From NCBI RefSeq assembly GCF_030734285.1, contig NZ_CP132294.1, forward strand, positions 2,108,001 to 2,172,000: a DNA stretch of 64,000 bases, written 5' to 3'. Position numbers and translations under genes: made by a program. The stretch is from Natronococcus sp. AD-5 (GTDB taxonomy: Archaea; Halobacteriota; Halobacteria; Halobacteriales; Natrialbaceae). A model generated the notes under the pieces. That model was not told where the DNA came from. It did not search any database and saw nothing but the letters and a program-made list of their open reading frames with translations. Positions 36,189 through 45,136 of this stretch are shown here, in pieces. Position 1 is the first letter of the stretch; each line of letters begins with the position of its first letter.

Positions 36189-37511
36189 ATGACTGGGATG
36201 CTTACGTCAGCGTGGCACCAGTACCGGTCGGTCCCGATCGTCTACCGAATCGCGATAGCCTTCGTTCTCGGTGCGCTCGTCGGACTGGCCGTCGGCCAGC
36301 CGGCGATGGCGCTTCAGCCGATCGGAGATCTGTTCGTCCGGTTGCTCGAGATGATCATCGTTCCCATCATCGTCTTCACGCTGTTGATGGCGACGCGGGA
36401 ACTATCACCGAAGAATCTGGGGAAGGTCGGTGGACAGGTCGTGGCCCTGTACCTCGCCACGACGGCCGTCGCCATCGGGCTGGGACTCGGCGTGAGCAAT
36501 CTCATCGAGCCCGGGTCGGGAATGACCTTAGAGCAGACGGACGTCGAGACCGAACAGGCGCCGCAGCTCATGGATCAGGTGTTCAGTATCGTCCCCGAGA
36601 ACCCGATCGCCGCGATGGCCGAGGGGAACATCCTCGCGATCATCTTCTTCACGCTCGTCTTCGGCCTCGGGATGACGATGGTGCGAGCGGAAGTTGAATC
36701 CGACTCGACCGTCCGGAACGGCATCGATATCATCTTCGATACCGTCGACGCCGGCGCGGAAGTGATGTTCAAAATCGTCTGGGGCGTCATGGAGTTCGGC
36801 GTCCTCGGCGTGTTTGCACTGATGGCAGCGCTGTTCGGAGAAGTCGGCCTTCAGGCCATCGGGGCGTATTTCTCCCTCGCGATGGCGCTCACGATCGCCA
36901 TTGGACTCCAGATTACGCTGGTCTACCTTCTGGTCATCATTCGAGGCACGGTCGGCGTTTCGCCCGTCGCCTTCCTGCGTGGCATCAAGGAGGCGCTCAT
37001 CACGGCGCTCAGTATTCGGTCGTCCTCCGCGACGCTCCCCATCACGATGTCGGACGCCGACGAGAACCTGCGGATCAAAGAGCGCGTGTACGGCTTCTCG
37101 CTTCCGCTGGGGGCGACGATCAACATGGACGGGACGGCGATGTACCTCGGCATCGTCGCCATCTTCGCGGCGAACCTCGCCGGCGCCTCGCTCACGCTAT
37201 TCGAACAGCTCACGATCCTGCTGACCGCGCTCCTCATGAGCATCGGCACTGCGGGCGTTCCCAGCGCGAGTCTGGTCATGATGACCGCGGTGTTGACCCA
37301 GGTCGGGCTGCCGCTCGAGGTAATCGGGATGATCGCGGGCATCGATCCGCTGCTCGACCGCCTTCGGACGATGAACAACATCGCCGGCGATCTGGCAGTG
37401 ACCACCGTCGTCGCGAAGTGGAACGACGCGATCGACCTCACGTCCGGCGTGTGGGCCGACGCACCCGCCGAGTTCGGTGAAGGGACCGCCAGTGCGACGA
37501 ACGACGACTGA
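36189..37511 (+). CDS. Dicarboxylate/amino acid:cation symporter (DAACS, GltP/DctA-like)
   Basis: The 440-residue membrane protein has the full glutamate-transporter signature. 'SIRSSSATLPITM' is the Ser-rich hairpin HP1, 'GATINMDGTAMYLGI' holds the Asn-Met-Asp-Gly-Thr in helix 7, 'GTAGVPSASLVMM' is HP2, and 'DPLLDRLRTMNNIAGD' is helix 8 with the substrate-binding Asp and Arg/Asn. It imports glutamate, aspartate or C4-dicarboxylates with sodium or protons. It is 8 bp upstream of the aminotransferase gene and is probably co-transcribed with it, suggesting uptake of an amino acid used by that enzyme. Confidence 0.93.
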   Translation: MTGMLTSAWHQYRSVPIVYRIAIAFVLGALVGLAVGQPAMALQPIGDLFVRLLEMIIVPIIVFTLLMATRELSPKNLGKVGGQVVALYLATTAVAIGLGLGVSNLIEPGSGMTLEQTDVETEQAPQLMDQVFSIVPENPIAAMAEGNILAIIFFTLVFGLGMTMVRAEVESDSTVRNGIDIIFDTVDAGAEVMFKIVWGVMEFGVLGVFALMAALFGEVGLQAIGAYFSLAMALTIAIGLQITLVYLLVIIRGTVGVSPVAFLRGIKEALITALSIRSSSATLPITMSDADENLRIKERVYGFSLPLGATINMDGTAMYLGIVAIFAANLAGASLTLFEQLTILLTALLMSIGTAGVPSASLVMMTAVLTQVGLPLEVIGMIAGIDPLLDRLRTMNNIAGDLAVTTVVAKWNDAIDLTSGVWADAPAEFGEGTASATNDD

Positions 37512-37519
37512 ACGCGATC

Positions 37520-38836
37520 ATGACAGAGGAATTTTCGACGAACGCGGACCGAAACGAACCGGTCGTCGACCGCGCTCGCGAGCTTATCCCCGGCGGCGCA
37601 CAGACGGGGCTGCGGGCGCAGGCGTACGACACGGGCGACGTCGCCTTCGAGTCGGCGTCGGACGCCACGCTGACGACCGTCGCCGGCGAGCGGTACACCG
37701 ACTACCACCTCGGGTTCGGCCCGATCGTCCTCGGCCACGCCCACGAGGACGTCGACGCGGCGGCTCGAGCGGCCATCGACGACGGCGTGTTGTACGGGGC
37801 GGGCACGACACCCCTCGAGGTCGAGGTCGCCGAACGGCTCGTCGACCTCGTCCCGAGCGTCGAGATGGTGAACTTCTGCAACAGCGGGAGCGAAGCGACC
37901 TATCACGCGATCCGGCTCGCGCGAGCCGCTACCGGCAACGAGAAAGTGCTGAAATTCGAGGGCTGCTATCACGGCTGGCACGACTACGTCGACGTCAGCG
38001 TCTACCCGCCCGCCGATCGCATCGGCGAGCGCTATCCCGAGTCTGACGGCATGCTCTCGGCGGCCGTCGAGAACACGCTGGTCGCTCCGTTCAACGATCC
38101 CGACGCGGTCGACGAGATCGTCCGCGAGCACGGCGACGACCTCGCAGCGGTCATCCTCGAGCCCGTGCCCCACTCCGTCGGATGTCTGCTCCCGCGCGCG
38201 GAATTTCTCGAGACGCTTCGCGAGGTGACCGACGCGCACGACGTCCCGCTCGTCTTCGACGAGGTCATCAGCGGATTCCGTCACTCGCCGCGCGGTGTCC
38301 AGGGCGAGTTCGGGGTTACGCCCGATCTCACGTGCGTCGCGAAGGCCCTCGGCAACGGGTATCCCGTGGCGGCCGTCGGCGGCCGGGCGGACCTGCTCGC
38401 ACAGGCGGGCGGCGACAACGAGTCCGGCGTCGTCATCAGTGGGACGTACTCCGGCAGTCTCCCGGGGCTGGCCGCCGCACGCGAGACGATCGATACCATC
38501 GTCGACGAGAACGTCCAGGGGTACCTGACCGAACTCGGCGACCGGTATCGCGACGGTCTGACCGACCTGCTCGAGGACCACGACGTCGACGGGCGGGTCG
38601 TCGGCCACCGGAGTATCTTTAGCCTCCAGTTCGGGGTGCACGGCGAACCACGAACCTACGAGGACGTGATCGGCCTTGACGAGGAGCGCTTCCGTGCGTT
38701 CGCGGCGGGTATGCGAGAGCGCGGCCACTTCTTCACGCCGAACCCGTACAAGCGCCATCACCTCTCGTTCGCTCACGACGAGGCCCACCTCGAGTCCTAT
38801 CTCGACGCCGCCGACGCGGCGCTCGCTGAACTCTGA
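37520..38836 (+). CDS. Class-III aminotransferase, glutamate-1-semialdehyde aminomutase-like
   Basis: The 438-residue PLP enzyme resembles HemL. It has 'ELIPGGAQTG' near the start, 'NFCNSGSEATYHAIRLAR' for phosphate binding, 'FEGCYHGWHDY', 'PLVFDEVISGFR' with the PLP-pyridine Asp, and 'CVAKALGNGYPVAAVGG' with the Schiff-base Lys. True HemL serves tetrapyrrole synthesis and is usually found with other hem genes. This copy sits behind a dicarboxylate/amino acid symporter and is more likely a catabolic or biosynthetic aminotransferase of the same subfamily, for example for a beta- or gamma-amino acid. The substrate is not determined. Confidence 0.88.
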   Translation: MTEEFSTNADRNEPVVDRARELIPGGAQTGLRAQAYDTGDVAFESASDATLTTVAGERYTDYHLGFGPIVLGHAHEDVDAAARAAIDDGVLYGAGTTPLEVEVAERLVDLVPSVEMVNFCNSGSEATYHAIRLARAATGNEKVLKFEGCYHGWHDYVDVSVYPPADRIGERYPESDGMLSAAVENTLVAPFNDPDAVDEIVREHGDDLAAVILEPVPHSVGCLLPRAEFLETLREVTDAHDVPLVFDEVISGFRHSPRGVQGEFGVTPDLTCVAKALGNGYPVAAVGGRADLLAQAGGDNESGVVISGTYSGSLPGLAAARETIDTIVDENVQGYLTELGDRYRDGLTDLLEDHDVDGRVVGHRSIFSLQFGVHGEPRTYEDVIGLDEERFRAFAAGMRERGHFFTPNPYKRHHLSFAHDEAHLESYLDAADAALAEL

Positions 38837-38852
38837 CTCGGCAAGTAAACCT

Positions 38853-38873
38853 CCTCGGGATCGAGCCCCGAGG
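38853..38873. terminator. Hairpin between convergent genes
   Basis: CCTCGGG and its complement form a 7-bp stem with a 7-base loop, 16 bases after the aminotransferase stop and before the convergent ABC-importer gene. A role in 3'-end formation is likely. Confidence 0.5.
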
Positions 38874-39052
38874 CAGTTCACCGTCGACGTCCGCAACTAC
38901 GACGACGTAGCGGCCGATCGGCGACGCTGATTACGGGTTGGAGGCCGGAGCTAATCGACGAAACGCGTCTGCCGGTACGACGGCGCCCGGTCCTCCCCGT
39001 CGGCAAGGACGACCGGTACGTCCGACAAACTGGACGGAGTGACCGACCGGGA

Positions 39053-41668
39053 TCAGCCGTCGGTTTTACCGTCACCTGCGGGTTGGTGGTCGCCGGCGGA
39101 TTCGGTCGTCGAGAGTTTTTCGGCCGCGTCGACGAGTCGCCCGGTCTGTTCGCGGTCGGGTTCGCGGAGGATCGACGCCACGGACGCCTGCTCGACGATC
39201 CGTCCGTCGTGGAGGACGGCGATCTCGTCGGCGAACGTGCTCGCCTGGGCGACATCGTGAGTGATATGGAGCAAGGTGATCCCGCGTTCGGCGACCAGTT
39301 CGTAGAGGAGTTCGAGGAGTTCCTCCTGAAGCGGCGCATCCAGCATCGACGTGGGCTCGTCGGCGACGAGCAGCGAGGGCTCGAGGACGAGGGCTCGAGC
39401 GAGGGCCACTCGCTGGCGCTCGCCGCCGGACAATTCGGACGAGTAGCGGCGGGCGTACGCCGCGGCGGGCTCGAGACCGACGTCGGCGAGCGCCGCCCGG
39501 ACGCGCTCGGTGCGCGCCGATTCCGCTCCCACCTCGTGGATGTCGAGCGGTTCCCGAACGATCCGCTCGACGGTCCGGTTGGGGGCGAGCGAGCTGTAGG
39601 GGTCCTGGAACAGGTAGTGGTCCTCTCGTCCGCGGCGCTTCGGATCGAGTGACGACCACTGGCCGACGGGCTCGCCGTCGATCCGGACGACCCCCGAGTC
39701 GGGTGTGAGTAACCCGAGGGCCATCTTGCCGAGCGTGGTCTTGCCGGCGCCGCTCTCGCCGAGGAGTGCGACCGACCGGCCCCGGTCGACGCGGAGGTCG
39801 GCGCCGTCGAGCACGCGCTCGTCGCCGAAGGATTTGGTGATATCCTCGTAAACCAGATGCGGATCCGTTTGGTCTGCGGGCGGCCGCCCGTCCGTCGCCT
39901 GATCGAGCGACGGCATCGTCGTTCGGGCGTCGAGTAACGCTTCGGTGTAGGGATGGGCCGGCGCCGTTCGAAGCCGGTCCGTGGCCCCGACCTCGACGAC
40001 CGTCCCGTCCCGCATCACGGCGATCCGATCCGCGAGGCGAGTTACCGCCGCCAGGTCGTGGGAGATCACCACCAGCGAGAAGTCCCGCTTCGCCTGGAGC
40101 CCCTCGAGCAGTTCGAGGACGCGCACCGTCGTCACCACGTCGAGGCCCGTCGTCGGTTCGTCGACGACGAGCACCGCGGGATCGTTCACGAGCGCCATCG
40201 CGATCACGCCGCGCTGGCACATGCCGCCGCTGAGTTCGTGGGGATGCCGGTCGTAGCTCTCCGGGGGTAATCCGACGCTCTCGAGGGTATCGCGCGCGAT
40301 TTCCGCCGCCCGGTCGCGCTCGACCGGCCGATGGACCCGTACCGCCTCGACGAGTTGCTCTTCGAGAGTCAGTCGCGGATCGAGGGCGTTCATCGCCTCC
40401 TGGGGAACGAACGAGATCGCGTCGCCGCGAACGTCCGCGAGGTCGACGGATTCAGCGCGGTCGCGGTCGGCGTACAGCGTGACGCGGCCGTCGGTGACCC
40501 GGGCCGGAGGCCTGAGGAGATCGAGCAGTGCGAGCGCGACGCTGCTCTTCCCGCTGCCGGACTCGCCGACGATTCCGAGGCGTTCGCCCGCCCGCAGGTC
40601 GAGATCGACGTCGTCGACCGCGGCGTCGGGGCCGGTATCGTACTCGACGGTGAGATCGGCGACCTCGAGGACGGGCGCCGAATCGAGACGCGATCCGCCG
40701 TCGGTGGTCGCGCCGCCCTCGTCTCCGCTCGAGCGCGGCTCGTCGCGGCCGGTCCGGACGACGTCGATGTCGGCGCCCGGGACCGTCGTGCCGACGCTGC
40801 GACGGCGTGCGCCGGTACGTCGCTCGACGCCGAGCGTGACGAAGATGAACGACAGGACGCTGCAGGTGATGGCCAGGCCCGGCGGAATCACCCACCACTT
40901 CCACGCTTCGGTCAAAAACGCGCTTCGCTGCTGGGCGTAGAACAGGATCGTCCCCCAGCTCGGCGCCGTCGGGTCGCCGAGTCCGAGGAAGGAAAGCGCC
41001 GCCTCGAGCAGGATGGCCATGCTCACGGCCCTGGCGTACTGTGCGACGACGATCAGCGACACCGCGGGGACGACGTACCGCGTGGCGACGTGGAACGCGG
41101 ACGCGCCCATCGACCGCGAGGCTTCGATGTACTCCCGGTTCCGGATCGAGAGGACCTCGGAGCGGAGCTCCCTGGCGGGCCGCGCCCACATCACGGCCGA
41201 CAGGACGCCGATGGTCGTCCACAGCCCCGGCCCCAGCACCGCCGCGACGACGATGATCAGGGGGAGAAACGGGATCGTCAGGACGATGTCGACGAACCGC
41301 ATCACGCTCCGATCGGTCCGACCGCCGAGGAGCCCCGCGGTGACGCCGACGGCGGTGCCGACGAGGATGGCGACCGTTCCGGCCACGATCCCGACGAGCA
41401 TCGAGACCCGCGCCCCGACCAGCAGCAGCGAGAGGATGTCGTGGCCCACGTCGTCGGTGCCGAGGAGGTGGTCCTCGCCGGGCTCCGCAAACGGCGGGCC
41501 GACCATCTCGTCGGCCGGATACGGCGCGAGCGCCGGTCCAAGCGCGCCGACGGCGACGAAGACGAGGACGCCGATGCCGCCGACGACGGCGAACCACTCG
41601 CGCCGTCCGCCGGCTGCCGGCGCGGAGGCGAGCAAGCGGCCGAGAACGCCGTTCCGGTCGTCGCTCAC
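39053..41668 (-). CDS. Fused nickel/peptide ABC importer: permease + two ATPase domains
   Basis: One 871-residue chain carries what is normally three proteins. Residues about 1-300 are a DppC/NikC permease ('DHLLGTDDVGHDILS', then the EAA loop 'EYIEASRSMGASAF'). About 325-590 is a DppD/NikD-type ATPase with Walker A 'GESGSGKSS' and signature 'LSGGMCQRG'. About 605-865 is a DppF/NikE-type ATPase with 'GESGAGKTT', 'LSGGERQRV' and 'LVADEPTSMLD'. The start is a GTG overlapping the stop of the upstream permease (GTGA), so coupling is tight. The PepT family moves oligopeptides, nickel or other solutes. Position beside a complete [NiFe]-hydrogenase maturation set favours nickel, but that is inference. 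Confidence 0.9.
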   Translation of the reverse strand: MSDDRNGVLGRLLASAPAAGGRREWFAVVGGIGVLVFVAVGALGPALAPYPADEMVGPPFAEPGEDHLLGTDDVGHDILSLLLVGARVSMLVGIVAGTVAILVGTAVGVTAGLLGGRTDRSVMRFVDIVLTIPFLPLIIVVAAVLGPGLWTTIGVLSAVMWARPARELRSEVLSIRNREYIEASRSMGASAFHVATRYVVPAVSLIVVAQYARAVSMAILLEAALSFLGLGDPTAPSWGTILFYAQQRSAFLTEAWKWWVIPPGLAITCSVLSFIFVTLGVERRTGARRRSVGTTVPGADIDVVRTGRDEPRSSGDEGGATTDGGSRLDSAPVLEVADLTVEYDTGPDAAVDDVDLDLRAGERLGIVGESGSGKSSVALALLDLLRPPARVTDGRVTLYADRDRAESVDLADVRGDAISFVPQEAMNALDPRLTLEEQLVEAVRVHRPVERDRAAEIARDTLESVGLPPESYDRHPHELSGGMCQRGVIAMALVNDPAVLVVDEPTTGLDVVTTVRVLELLEGLQAKRDFSLVVISHDLAAVTRLADRIAVMRDGTVVEVGATDRLRTAPAHPYTEALLDARTTMPSLDQATDGRPPADQTDPHLVYEDITKSFGDERVLDGADLRVDRGRSVALLGESGAGKTTLGKMALGLLTPDSGVVRIDGEPVGQWSSLDPKRRGREDHYLFQDPYSSLAPNRTVERIVREPLDIHEVGAESARTERVRAALADVGLEPAAAYARRYSSELSGGERQRVALARALVLEPSLLVADEPTSMLDAPLQEELLELLYELVAERGITLLHITHDVAQASTFADEIAVLHDGRIVEQASVASILREPDREQTGRLVDAAEKLSTTESAGDHQPAGDGKTDG

Positions 41669-42663
41669 GGTGCCGACCCCTCCCGTTCGGCGGTCGTCCG
41701 CGGATCGAGCCGCGCGTACGTCAGGTCGGCGACCAGGTTCGCCCCGATCACGGTGACGGTGAGGAGCAGAAACGCCCCCTGCAGCGTCGGGTAATCGCGA
41801 GCGACGGCGGCGTCGAAGATCAGCCGCCCGACGCCGGGATAGGTGAAGACGGTCTCGATCACCACGGCTCCGCCGATCGCGGCGCCGACCTGGAGGGTGA
41901 ACCGGGTGTACACCGGCAGGAGCGAGTTCGGAACCGCGTGTCGGAGCAGCACTTCCCGGTCCGAGCACCCCTTGGCCCGCGAGAGCAGCAGGAAGTCCTC
42001 GCCGAGCGTCGACAGCACCGAGTTCCTGGCGATGAGGTAGATCCCGCCCAGGTGGGTGAGCGACAGGGCCGCGACCGGCAGCGTCAGGTGCCAGAGCACG
42101 TCGCGGATCGCTCCGAGAGCGGTCGTTCCGGCGTCGAGCGACCGCATCCCGTAGGAGGGGAACCAGCCGAGCCAGGCCGCGAAGATCGCGATGAACAGCA
42201 TGCCGACCCAGAACCCCGGCGCCGACATCGCGAAGACGACCGCGGTCACGAGCCCGACGTCGGTCCGGTCTCCCTCGTGCCAGGCCGAGAGCGCCCCGAG
42301 CAGCGTCCCGCAGACGACGGCGATGAGGAGCGCCGACCCGACCAACAGCAGCGTCCACGGGAGCCGGGCGAGCAGTACGTCGCTCACGGGCTGGCCGTAC
42401 ATGACCGACGTACCGAGGTCTCCCCGGAGGATGCCGACGAGGTACTCCCAGAACTGAACGGGCAGCGGCCGATCGAGCCCGTACACCGCGAGCACCTCCC
42501 GGCGTTCCTCGGGGCCGAGTTCGGTGGCCTCGGGGCCGATGAGGTACAGCAGCGGATCGCCCGGCGCGAGGCGGGGCAGCGCGAAGTTGATCGCTATCGC
42601 AATCAGGAACGTCATCCCGTACTCGAGCGTTCGCCGACCCCACGTCCCGGCTGCCCGCTCCAT
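41665..42663 (-). CDS. DppB/NikB-type ABC permease
   Basis: The 332-residue permease has six helices. 'FLIAIAINFALPRLAPGDP' opens the family, 'VLAVYGLDRPLPVQFWEYL' is the conserved periplasmic-side segment, and 'LLSRAKGCSDREVLLRHAVP' is the EAA loop that contacts the ATPase. It lies two bases behind the binding-protein gene and overlaps the fused permease-ATPase gene by 4 bases, so the three form one operon for one importer. The Met at 42663 gives the standard length; the frame continues upstream without conserved features and overlaps the binding-protein gene. Confidence 0.92.
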   Translation of the reverse strand: MERAAGTWGRRTLEYGMTFLIAIAINFALPRLAPGDPLLYLIGPEATELGPEERREVLAVYGLDRPLPVQFWEYLVGILRGDLGTSVMYGQPVSDVLLARLPWTLLLVGSALLIAVVCGTLLGALSAWHEGDRTDVGLVTAVVFAMSAPGFWVGMLFIAIFAAWLGWFPSYGMRSLDAGTTALGAIRDVLWHLTLPVAALSLTHLGGIYLIARNSVLSTLGEDFLLLSRAKGCSDREVLLRHAVPNSLLPVYTRFTLQVGAAIGGAVVIETVFTYPGVGRLIFDAAVARDYPTLQGAFLLLTVTVIGANLVADLTYARLDPRTTAEREGSAP

Positions 42664-42665
42664 GG

Positions 42666-44438
42666 TCAGTCGAACGTTCTGGTGACCGCCGCGTCGCGCG
42701 CGTCCGACTCGAGGAACGAGTACTTGTGCGTGATCCCGAAGCCAGGCGATTCGGCCCACGCGTCGTGGGAGTCGGGTCGGTACGCCTGCAGCGACAGAGG
42801 GTACCAGAGCGGAATCGCGACCGGCTGCTCGTTGTGGAGGCGGTGCATCTCGTGGAGCGCGTCGACCTGCTCGTCGATCGTCTCCGCGTCGAAGTACTCC
42901 TCCTCCAACTCCTCGTACGTCGGGTACTCGAGGTCCTCCGGATCGACGTCGTGATCGCCCAGCAGCCCCTGGTCCGGATCGACGTTCCACAGCAGGTTCG
43001 GCCCGCCGCGGTGGTTCATTAGGAACTGATCGGGGTCCGCCGAGAGGTGGAGGTTGGTAAACGAGATGTACATGTCGAAGGCGTCGAGGTCGCCGAAGAA
43101 CCCGCGGACGGTTCCGGGATCGGTCGTCACCACCTCGAGGTCGAACCCGAAGTCGTCGAGCTGGGCGGCGATGAGCTGGGCGGCGCGGATGTACTGCGGT
43201 TCGTTGGAGGCGACGGTCAGCTCGAAGGAGAGCGGCTCGCCCTCCGGCGACTCTCGGATTCCGTCGTCGCGCTCCTCGTAGCCGAGGTCGTCGAACGCCT
43301 CGCGAGCCTCCTCGGGACGGTACGGAATCTCCAGGTCGGGCGCCGTCCACGGCGAGCGGGGGTGCGGGAACCCCTCGGTGCCGGAGATCGCCTCCCCGAG
43401 CATGACGACGTCGACGATCGCGTCGATGTCGAGCGCTCGCGACAGCGCCCACCTGAAGTCGTGATCCCGGAACGGAAGCTGCGAGAAGTTGAGCCTGAGT
43501 TCGACCCCCTGGAGCTGGGTCGCCCTCGCGACCTCGATCTCGTCGTTTCCCTCGAACTCCCGGAGCGTCTCCGGCGGAATCGAGCGAACCGTCGAGTCGA
43601 GTTCACCCGTCTTTAGCGCCGTGAACGTCGCGGACGGGTCCGGAATGATCGGCACGACGATCTCGTCGACGGTCGTCTCGCCGAGGTAGTACTCGTCGGT
43701 CGCCTCGAACCGGAGGCGTTCGCCCTCCTCGTACTCGACGAGTTCGTACGGACCGGTCCCGACGGGCATCCCCTGGTACTCGAGGGGCTCTTCGACCTCC
43801 GACCAGACGTGTTCGGCCATGATCGGTAGATCGGCGAAGGTGAGCTGCTCGAGCGTCGGCACCGGATACGCGGTCTCGAAGCGAACCGTCTCGTCGTCCT
43901 CGGCTTCGATCGTCGGGATCTCCGGCACCTGGCCGACGTGGTGGGCGTGTCTGGAGTGGGGGCCGTCGCGATAGAAGCGGTAGGAGAACACGACGTCGTC
44001 GACGGTGAACGGTTCGCCGTCGTGCCACTCGACGCCGTCGCGAACGGTCGCCAGCCACGTCGTCTCGTCGACCCGTTCTGATTCGGTCGCGAGCGCGGGC
44101 ACCGGCTCGTCCACCTGGGGAGAGGGCAGGAACAGTCGGTCGAACACGAGGTCGTTGAGCCAGTCCCACCTGGCGTTCATCGCGATGTAGGAGTTAAGCG
44201 GCGCGCCGGGATCGAGGATGATGGAGATCCGGAGCGCGTCGTCGCTCGCCCCGTCGTCCTCGGCGCCGATGTCGCCGTCCTCGAGCAGTCCGCCACAGCC
44301 CGCGAGCGACGCTGCACCGGCCGCTCCGAGCGACGAGAGGACGGCTCGGCGTCGAGCCGAGACGCCCGCTCTCGATTCGCGCGATCGGTCGGACGCTGGC
44401 GAGCGATCCCGCCCTGAGGGGTTGTTTGGGTCGATCAT
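42666..44438 (-). CDS. Family-5 extracellular solute-binding lipoprotein (NikA/DppA-like)
   Basis: The 590-residue protein has a Tat signal ('SARRRAVLSSLGAAG') with lipobox 'SLAGC', so it is lipid-anchored outside. The family-5 binding-protein core follows: 'VEWHDGEPFTVDDVVFSYRF', 'TGPYELVEYEEGERLRFEA', 'LRLNFSQLPFRDHDFRWALS' and a C-terminal 'PVAIPLWYPLSLQAY'. It catches substrate for the two downstream permease components. Binding pockets for peptide and for nickel cannot be separated by eye. A TATA-like box and an inverted repeat lie just upstream (44501-44541). Confidence 0.92.
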   Translation of the reverse strand: MIDPNNPSGRDRSPASDRSRESRAGVSARRRAVLSSLGAAGAASLAGCGGLLEDGDIGAEDDGASDDALRISIILDPGAPLNSYIAMNARWDWLNDLVFDRLFLPSPQVDEPVPALATESERVDETTWLATVRDGVEWHDGEPFTVDDVVFSYRFYRDGPHSRHAHHVGQVPEIPTIEAEDDETVRFETAYPVPTLEQLTFADLPIMAEHVWSEVEEPLEYQGMPVGTGPYELVEYEEGERLRFEATDEYYLGETTVDEIVVPIIPDPSATFTALKTGELDSTVRSIPPETLREFEGNDEIEVARATQLQGVELRLNFSQLPFRDHDFRWALSRALDIDAIVDVVMLGEAISGTEGFPHPRSPWTAPDLEIPYRPEEAREAFDDLGYEERDDGIRESPEGEPLSFELTVASNEPQYIRAAQLIAAQLDDFGFDLEVVTTDPGTVRGFFGDLDAFDMYISFTNLHLSADPDQFLMNHRGGPNLLWNVDPDQGLLGDHDVDPEDLEYPTYEELEEEYFDAETIDEQVDALHEMHRLHNEQPVAIPLWYPLSLQAYRPDSHDAWAESPGFGITHKYSFLESDARDAAVTRTFD

Positions 44439-44500
44439 CGCGTTACTTCTGATTGCCGAACCGAATTCGACATTTTGGAGTGTGCTGCATCAACGACCGG

Positions 44501-44541
44501 TAAATAGTTTGCTGCGTATTGACAGGTCGGTGAGTGTCAAT
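44501..44541 (-). promoter_or_regulatory. Promoter and inverted-repeat operator of the ABC-importer operon
   Basis: Read leftwards, a TATA-like 'actattta' (44501-44508) lies about 65 bases before the start codon. Directly upstream is the inverted repeat ATTGACA-N10-TGTCAAT (44518-44541). An inverted repeat touching the upstream edge of the TATA/BRE region is the usual place for an archaeal repressor or activator site. The HxlR regulator 270 bp away is one candidate ligand. Confidence 0.5.
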
Positions 44542-44713
44542 TCCGATTAGGTGTTCGCAACCGATTCGCCGGTCGTGATCCGATCGCGAGGTGCGGCTAT
44601 CGGACATATTTCGGCAGCGCGTCCGGCCGGACAGATACGCAACGACCGAAAGGCCAATCCAAAAGGAGATCTCTGGTGCCAAGGACGACGGGAACGCCCG
44701 CGACTGCGTTGTG

Positions 44714-45085
44714 CTAGTCTTCCGCCGCCGCCCACTCCAGCAACGGCTGGATTCGCGTCTCGAGTTCCCGACCGCGGGGCGTCAGCGAGTACTCGACGCG
44801 GGGCGGGATCTCGTCGAAGCTCCGGCGCTCGAGGATCCCCTCGTCGGTCAACTCCTCGAGGCGTTCCGAGAGGAGCGACGAACTCGTCGCGTTCAGCCGG
44901 TCCTCGAGTTCGCCGTAGCGCATCGGCCCGTGCGCACCGACCAGTCCGACGATCTGGAGGGCGTACTTCTTGCTGATCGTCTCGATGACGCCGTCGACCG
45001 GGCAGTAACACACCGCACCGTCTCCCGACGGCACCGCGCCGTTGGCGGAGGGCGAACAGCAATCGCAACTCCCGTGTTGTGACAT
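44714..45085 (-). CDS. HxlR-family regulator with N-terminal cysteine cluster
   Basis: The 123-residue protein has a standard HxlR winged helix from about residue 30 on: 'KKYALQIVGLVGAHGPMRYG', 'LEDRLNATSSSLLSERLEEL', and the wing 'PRVEYSLTPRGRELE'. In front lies an unusual segment of 29 residues with Cys at 7, 9, 10, 26 and 28 ('CDCC' and 'CYC') plus one His. Most HxlR proteins have at most a single redox Cys there. The cluster could bind nickel or another metal, or an Fe-S cluster. It lies between hypF-trmO and the nickel/peptide importer, on the same strand as both, so metal-dependent control of this island is a reasonable idea. Confidence 0.85.
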   Translation of the reverse strand: MSQHGSCDCCSPSANGAVPSGDGAVCYCPVDGVIETISKKYALQIVGLVGAHGPMRYGELEDRLNATSSSLLSERLEELTDEGILERRSFDEIPPRVEYSLTPRGRELETRIQPLLEWAAAED

Positions 45086-45136
45086 ACCTTCACGTACGAG
45101 ACCGAGCGGTATAACGGTCCGGCCCGCTCCCGGTAC

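Noticed and set aside
37520-38836. Aminotransferase as the housekeeping HemL
   Set aside because: It is HemL-like in sequence, but it is coupled to a dicarboxylate symporter and not to heme genes; a dedicated tetrapyrrole role is not supported.
36923-38896. Long minus-strand frame opposite the symporter and aminotransferase
   Set aside because: Antisense shadow of two well-supported genes; no recognisable domain and no promoter.
41669-42643. Upstream continuation of the fused importer frame, giving nearly 1200 codons
   Set aside because: This part overlaps dppB in another frame and is Arg/Pro-rich. The GTG at 41668 overlapping the dppB stop is the sensible start.
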